This document shows, one piece after another, positions 58,441 to 64,000 of a DNA stretch of 64,000 nucleotides. The notes under the pieces are model-generated. The model made no database searches. It saw only the letters and a list, made by a program, of their open reading frames with translations, and was not told where the DNA came from. A program made the position numbers and the translations under genes. The stretch is from Bigelowiella natans CCMP2755 (Eukaryota; Cercozoa; Chlorarachniophyceae): positions 1 to 64,000 of the forward strand of contig ADNK01000562.1 in NCBI GenBank assembly GCA_000320545.1. Reading direction: 5' to 3'. The first letter of the stretch is position 1; each line of letters begins with the position of its first letter.

Positions 58441-59069
58441 ACTCTGATAATTCATCTATCGAAACGTTTGTGTGCTACGTAGCTCCGATCTATGAGATAA
58501 ATGTGTGCATGGATTCAGTCATGCATGCCGTACAACGTGCGTATCATGCACATGTCTGGATGTGTGAGATTTGGAATGGCCAGCTTTAAAGCTTTGAAAA
58601 ATGTCTAGATATGCATGACATGCTAGCTAGTCTAGTAGTGCTCAACATCGATCTGCACGGCCTACTAGCCTTAGCTAGCTAGCTAGCTAGGCGCAAAATC
58701 TGTGAAATGAGTTCTAGAGCTAGCAGGCGCAATGCTAGAATCGTGTAGTTCATCATGTTGTTGTGCATGCTACATCACCTCTTCTAGCTAGCTATGCTAA
58801 CTGCCATAGACTGCCGGGTGGTCAATGCTAAATGCTAGCATGTGTGATGAGTTGCATGCTAGCATGTCTAGATGTGCACTGTTAGACTGGTCTAGTGGTG
58901 CACGTGACACTAGAACGGACGAATGCACACAAATCAAACGATTTGCAAAGCGCATCTTCAGTTTGATGAACATGATGGCAAACTAGCTAGCTAGGCTTAG
59001 GCAACTAGCAACCTTGCACACCACATTGAGGACTTCACATGTAGCCTTTCTAGCTTTTCTGCTTCAACA
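58441..59069. other. convergent 3' spacer, CTAG/GCATGC-rich
   Basis: Lies between the 3' ends of the coiled-coil gene and the USP48-like gene. Four CTAG words overlap in series within 58675-58690, and GCATGCTAGCATG words recur at 58840-58870. There is no dinucleotide microsatellite. No gene supported. Confidence 0.7.
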
Positions 59070-61009
59070 TCACGTGACAGCTGCACCCCAATTTGCCAAA
59101 ACAGAACCATCAAACCCACTCTCCTGCTGCCCATGGAAAGTATCGTCTTGTAGTCCAGCGAATGTGACTTCATAGGAACCGTTTGGATCGATTTTCATGT
59201 AAAGCGTCGTCCCATTTTCAATCTCAAGTTCCGAAAGCGATTTGTGCTCCTCTGTCAGTTCTTTTCGATTATAAAAAAGTTTTTGCTGAGCGGGGCTGGC
59301 ATCTGTATATTCCATGATCTTGAGTCGCAGCACAGACAACTTGTCGCTACTCTCCGCCGTGACCTACACATAATATATCATGTACAATGATATCAGTGGT
59401 TGTTTTCAAGGTTTTCACACAATCTGAACAATCATGTTTAACCATATGTTTATCCTTAGTTATGAGAGCGGCTGTGAAATCACGCGCATGTGTTACATCA
59501 CCGTATAGGAAACAAGACCCTTCGATTTAGCCCGACGTTTTGGTCTCTTTCGTCGTGTGAAAGTAGACGCTATCGTTCCCCTGCCACCACCACCACTAGA
59601 AGCAGCGCCACCACCGTCGCTGCTACTGCCAACGATGCTCGCATGACAGCCATCATTTTGTATAGGCACAGGAGTTTCCCGATCCAAAACGACGATATGG
59701 ATCTCCCCATCGGAGTAGAATAATCGTGCTTGCTTTTCCAAATCGGCTCGTTCCTAGACGGAAGGCGTGTTGAGAGGAAGTGGGATACATATATTACCAT
59801 GGATCATGAGGGATGTGAGTATGACTATTCTAATTGCTGATGCACACTTGCCTACACCCCACACGCACGCATCAGCACCTTTGTACATTGCTGGCAGATC
59901 TCCGGAACAGTATCTACAGCTGTGCCCGCCCATCTATTGTCACTGGAGGTGAATGTCACTTGCGGTGGGTGCTCGTTGGGGCCTCCTTCAAAGCCAAACT
60001 TCTCCCTCAATATGTCCATTTCATCCAAGTTTACGATCTGCCAAGGCATTCAACATGCAAATTGAATATACTCATTACTCCTCCTTCCGACTTCTTCTTC
60101 TTCTTCTGTTATCTATCTATGTAATTACCGCCAGTTTTCCTGAGTCTGCACCGCCTGGATCCAATGACTTTGGCACGGGGTTGTACTTTAGCATCTTATG
60201 CTCACACAGCAGCTCGCTCGTGTTGAGGGGTGGAGGCTTTTCGGAGGAGTTTTGGATGTAGTCAACCCACATAGTTGCCCACGAGTGCGGAATGATGAAG
60301 TAGCTGCCGCTGCGCGGAGGGATGATACCAGGGAAACCCTGTCCTCCATTACGCATCAGCTTCGTCAGGCCTCCAAGCTGAGGGAGAGGAGGAGGTGTGC
60401 GGTATCATAGAGAGAGGGGGCGGGATTAGCTGATGATCGTTCCTCATTCTATCAACGTCAACCATTTATAATCGACGAAAATATCACATTTACGGCGGGC
60501 GGCAGCTGCTCACGACATACCTCTTTTTGCTCCTTCCGACGCTTCTTCCTCCTCTCCTGCGTGATCTTCTTACTGTGAAGCTTTTCGTCGAGGCAGAGGG
60601 GACACTCGGGCGCTCCTTCCTCATACGGAACACCGCGAAACCTCTCACGAAGCGCCTTCCAAGCGCGGCCTGTGATCAGCCTCCGGTCCTTCTTTCCCAC
60701 CATCAACCGTCCGTGTGCGCACTGGAGGTCGGCGGTAAGGTCTTCGGGGACTTCAATGGTGAAGCCGTTCTTATCGACCTTTGTACAATTTAGTATTGTT
60801 ATCATTGTTATTATCGCCAGCAGCAGTAGTAGTAGCAGCAGCAGCAGCAGCAGTTGGGGGGTATACGGACAGCAGTTGGGGGGTATACGGACGACTAAAG
60901 AGGAGGGTGCATGCATGCATGCTGTGTACTGTAGCTTGTGTAAGATGCTATACGAGTGTTGCTGGCTGTCCTGACCAATTGATGGACAAGGAACTACACA
61001 CACACACAC

Positions 61010-61056
<47 letters not shown>

Positions 61057-61193
61057 ATTGTTGCTAAATACAATCCGTGTAGAATGTTCGCATCCACGTA
61101 TACGCGTGTGAAATCGATTAACCAGTCGTCGTCGTCATCGTTGCCAATCTCCAACAACAGTTACTACTACTACTACTATCAATCTATCAAAAC

Positions 61194-61231
<38 letters not shown>

Positions 61232-61709
61232 CCACCACTTCTACAACTACTTACTACCGCAGCGCCTTTCCTCCTCTTGGCTGCGACGTATTCCTTGAAC
61301 AGTTTTACCCACACACGCGATATCCACATGCCGCCATTGCGCTGCTGCTCTTTAACTGAGCTGCTGTTGCTACCACCATATCTAGCTGATGACCCATTCA
61401 CTTTGCTGCCTCTAGTACTACTACTACCACCACTGCTACTACTGCTCCTGCTGCTTTCATGGGTGGGCGGGATCGTTTTGAGGAGGGCAAGTAAGCGTGA
61501 GTTATCGCTATTCTCCTTCTCCTTCCGACTGGCGGCGTCACGAAACCTCGTCACCTTTGGGTTGTTATTTTGTGTCATCATCACCAAATGGATATAGTGA
61601 CTCACACTTGGAAGAAGTACTATGCTACTACCTAGCTCAAAACAACAAAATAGTACATAACAACGTGAAATCACGATGTCATGTGTCTGCAATATTAGGC
61701 CTTCTCTCT

Positions 61710-61756
<47 letters not shown>

Positions 61757-62530
61757 CCCAGCTTTCAAAATCATTTATAATAAGCCATGTTGATGGTCTC
61801 ACTGTAGATCATGTCTCTGTTTTACCATACTCTTTGAGGATAGCTTTCACCACTATCACCCACCACCACCACCACCACCATCATCACCATCACCATCACC
61901 ATCATCATTATCATCCTCAGCATCAACATCATCATTGTTTGCAAGTCGCTATCTTACGCATGTCGTGCAAAGCTCCGAAAGCGGGATGTAGTGCGGGTCG
62001 CGCAGCCAGGCCTTCGCTTGCAGATCCTTGGAAATGATCGTCCACGCATCGTAGCTTAGGCGCTTCATGGTTGCCTTTTTGTGCGGGCAGAGCTTCCCGT
62101 GGGTGCAAAGCAGAGCCTGACAACTCTCTTGCACGCCGTCTCCCGGTTTCAGATTGATAGCGCTGCTATAACGATCCTCAGAAGAGACGGCAGTGTGTTG
62201 CTTCTTCTCCTTCTCCTCCTCTTCCTGCTGGCTCTTTTTCTTCCTGCTGTTCCCAGAAGAATCTACCGCATTTTTTGATGATGTTAAAGACGGTATCGCT
62301 GGCGACGACGCCGACGATGATAATGATAATGATGCTGATGATTTCCCGTAGTCTCTTCCTGCAACGACAGAGCTTTCGGGTGTCTCGTCTTTCCCCGCTC
62401 TAGCACCCGTGCCGAGGACGGCCTTGATCCCAGTGAAATAGTCTTTGAGCCAGTGACGATTTAGCACGACGTAGCTATTTGCTGATGACGCTGCTGCCGA
62501 CCCTGAGTATAGCAACAGGGAGGAGGGAGG

Positions 62531-62578
<48 letters not shown>

Positions 62579-63277
62579 AATGAGACGAAGCCAGAAAGAA
62601 AGAAATAACGACGTGTGTGTTGTTCGGTAGGTAGGTAGGGAGAGGTAGGCAAGTTGGTAAGATCGGAAGGAGCAAACACCACCTTCCATCAAGGAATTGT
62701 AGCAACAGCGATAGTAACTCATCATCATTCATAAATCTACTTCAGGTATTGTCACGAACCCTTCGATTCGGAGTTAAAGGCTTTAGCATTCTCAGCGATT
62801 ACACGGTCTACAATATTCTTCCGCTCCTCAATCGAGTCCTCGAGTATCCTAGCCCTTTCCGTATAATCCCCGCACCTTTCACGGCACACCTCATCATTTT
62901 TTTTTGTCAGGTGACAGGTCAGTGGGTGGGTGGGTGAGTGAGTGGGTGAATGAGCGCAAGATTGGACTGGAAGACACAGAGGAAAGATGGGTTCTATATA
63001 TATGATGATAATGATGATGATCATGATCACTAAGCGTAATTCAATAATTATCATGTGTAAGCAGGGGGGCAAACAAGTAATGGTGGTAATAATGATGACG
63101 ATAAGTATGAAGCGAAGGAAAGGGAGAGAGAGAGGGCTCAGTCAACGAGATTTCATGTACTACTTTTGGTCGAATTCTCTGTTGGCAGCTTCCACGCATT
63201 CTAGCAATGCTTTAGGCAAAGAAGGTGTAGTAGCAAGCCCCCCCTCCTGATCTGCTGATCCCAATGCGTTCTTCTTT

Positions 63278-63309
<32 letters not shown>

Positions 63310-63791
63310 GCGACGAGTGCCTCCCCCCTCTCTGCGTCGTGTGTAGACCATCATGTACGCGTTCTTGGATGTGCGGTGAGTGAGGGGGGGGGAAGATGGG
63401 GATTCTGCAACATCGCCGTTGCCGTCGCCATCCTTCTCTTGTTCCTTCTCCTCCTCCTCCTCCACCTCCTCCTCCTCTGTAGTTGGTTTCTTCCTCTTCC
63501 TGCACCTCTTCTTTGAGCTCTTCTTTCCTACCTCTCTCCTGTTATTACTATGACTCGAGGAGCTCGTTGGTATGTCTACTCCTCCCCCCGTAGGAACGGA
63601 AGCAGCAGCAGCCTTCTTCCTAGACCTCCCACGCTTTCTTGTGCCGCTCCTTGATTGTTCGCTGACATTTATCAAACGCATCATCATCAATTTTGACCCC
63701 CCCATCGACCCCCCCCCGCCTAATACGTATTAAGAAGAGGGGCTCGCAAATACGACTACCGGAACTATAACCTGATATCGGGGATGTAGTC

Positions 63792-63823
<32 letters not shown>

Positions 63824-64000
63824 GGCGTCTGTTGCTGCTGCTACTAACACCTTCTCTACCTTTCCCATTTATGCTTCCGTAATCTTCTCCTCCTCCTCCT
63901 CCTCCTCCTGCTGCTTCGGCACTCTGCTTTGCTGACCCTCCTGCTGCTGCACTGCCCCCCCCAGCACTTTTCTTCCTTGTTGCTGGCTTGCATACATCGC
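59070..64000 (-). CDS. USP48: USP48-like ubiquitin carboxyl-terminal hydrolase, 5' part missing
   Basis: Deubiquitinase; the visible part runs from the end of the catalytic domain to the C-terminus. At about 63.35 kb SKNAYMMVYTRRRE matches the end of the UCH fold (normally SxxAYMLVY). LPKALLECVEAANREFDQK and RARILEDSIEERKNIVDRV follow, as in USP48. DUSP-type units come next: VVLNRHWLKDYFTGIKAV ... LLCTHGKLCPHKKATMKRLS; WISRVWVKLFKEYVAAKR ... LQCAHGRLMVGKKDRRLITG; and YFIIPHSWATMWVDYIQN ... ELLCEHKMLKYNP. A basic RRKRPKRRAKSKG exon (59.55 kb) and a C-terminal ubiquitin-like domain (LSVLRLKIMEYTDASPAQQK ... GTTLYMKID) end at 59070. This order is that of USP48. The catalytic Cys box lies beyond the window. 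Linkers are expanded by AAC, GAG and CAG repeats (poly-Asn, poly-Glu), and introns hold AC, AG, AT and CAC tracts. Confidence 0.87.
61003..61227. repeat. (AC)n-(AG)n and (AT)n microsatellites in USP48-like intron
   Basis: AC then AG repeats at about 60997-61054, and an AT tract at 61197-61227. Confidence 0.95.
61706..61912. repeat. (CT)n and (CAC/CAT)n microsatellites in USP48-like intron
   Basis: CT repeats at 61719-61753 and CAC/CAT repeats at 61857-61912. The poly-His frame read across the second tract is an artefact. Confidence 0.95.
62532..62575. repeat. (AG)n microsatellite in USP48-like intron
   Basis: AG repeat between the first DUSP exon and the preceding exon; it reads CT on the coding strand and could act as an extended pyrimidine tract. 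Confidence 0.95.
63275..63310 (-). repeat. poly-Asn coding triplet repeat in USP48-like exon
   Basis: GTT/AAC repeats encode about ten consecutive Asn just after the SKNAYMMVY segment. A poly-Glu tract is encoded at about 63445-63480 in the same exon. These are in frame and so probably translated, unlike the intronic repeats. Confidence 0.8.

Overview
This is nuclear DNA of an intron-rich eukaryote. Genes are split by GT-AG introns, many filled with microsatellites: (AC)n, (AT)n, (AG)n, (CAT)n and (CTG)n. Recognisable products include U3 snoRNP protein RRP9, a SAP30-like Sin3-binding protein, eIF4E/4EHP, a USP48-type ubiquitin protease and aspartyl aminopeptidase. Three genes begin with a signal peptide or signal anchor followed by a Ser/Arg/Ala-rich stretch. 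These look like the bipartite leaders of algae with complex (secondary) plastids. A chlorarachniophyte-like or similar protist is my best guess, but this is inference only.

Layout. 0.6-1.5 kb: candidate small gene (+). 3.85-4.45 kb: small predicted membrane-anchored protein (-). 6.0-11.8 kb: secreted GH78 alpha-L-rhamnosidase-like enzyme (-), divergent from aspartyl aminopeptidase (+, 12.1-15.1 kb). 16.0-17.5 kb: eIF4E-family protein (-), divergent from a SAP30-like protein (+, 18.3-18.8 kb). 19.5-27.3 kb: WD40-like protein with a charged C-terminus (-). 27.85-28.5 kb: small protein with a targeting leader (+). 29.6-31.0 kb: RRP9 (-), divergent from a polytopic membrane protein (+, 31.5-34.6 kb). 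35.3-39.8 kb: HAD phosphatase fused to aldo-keto reductase (-), divergent from a PP2C phosphatase with a plastid-type leader (+, 41.0-44.6 kb). 45.7 kb: broken exon copy. 46.1-46.8 kb: small coiled-coil protein (-). 48.6-54.2 kb: transketolase-transaldolase-transaldolase fusion (-). 55.5-56.4 kb: FHA protein (-), divergent from a basic/coiled-coil protein (+, 56.8-58.4 kb). 59.1 kb to the window end: USP48-like protease, 5' end missing (-).

Three points stand out. (1) Two multi-domain metabolic fusions: transketolase with two transaldolase domains (non-oxidative pentose phosphate pathway), and phosphatase with reductase (possibly polyol synthesis). (2) A 554-bp stretch that reads as identical between the two transaldolase domains, flanked by diverged sequence, which suggests gene conversion. 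(3) Gene 3' flanks are filled with unusual DNA rich in short palindromes (CTAG, GCATGC, GCTAGC, or CCAG/CTGG and TGGCCA), while the shared 5' spacers of divergent gene pairs lack it. No tRNA, rRNA, CRISPR array or complete transposon was recognised.
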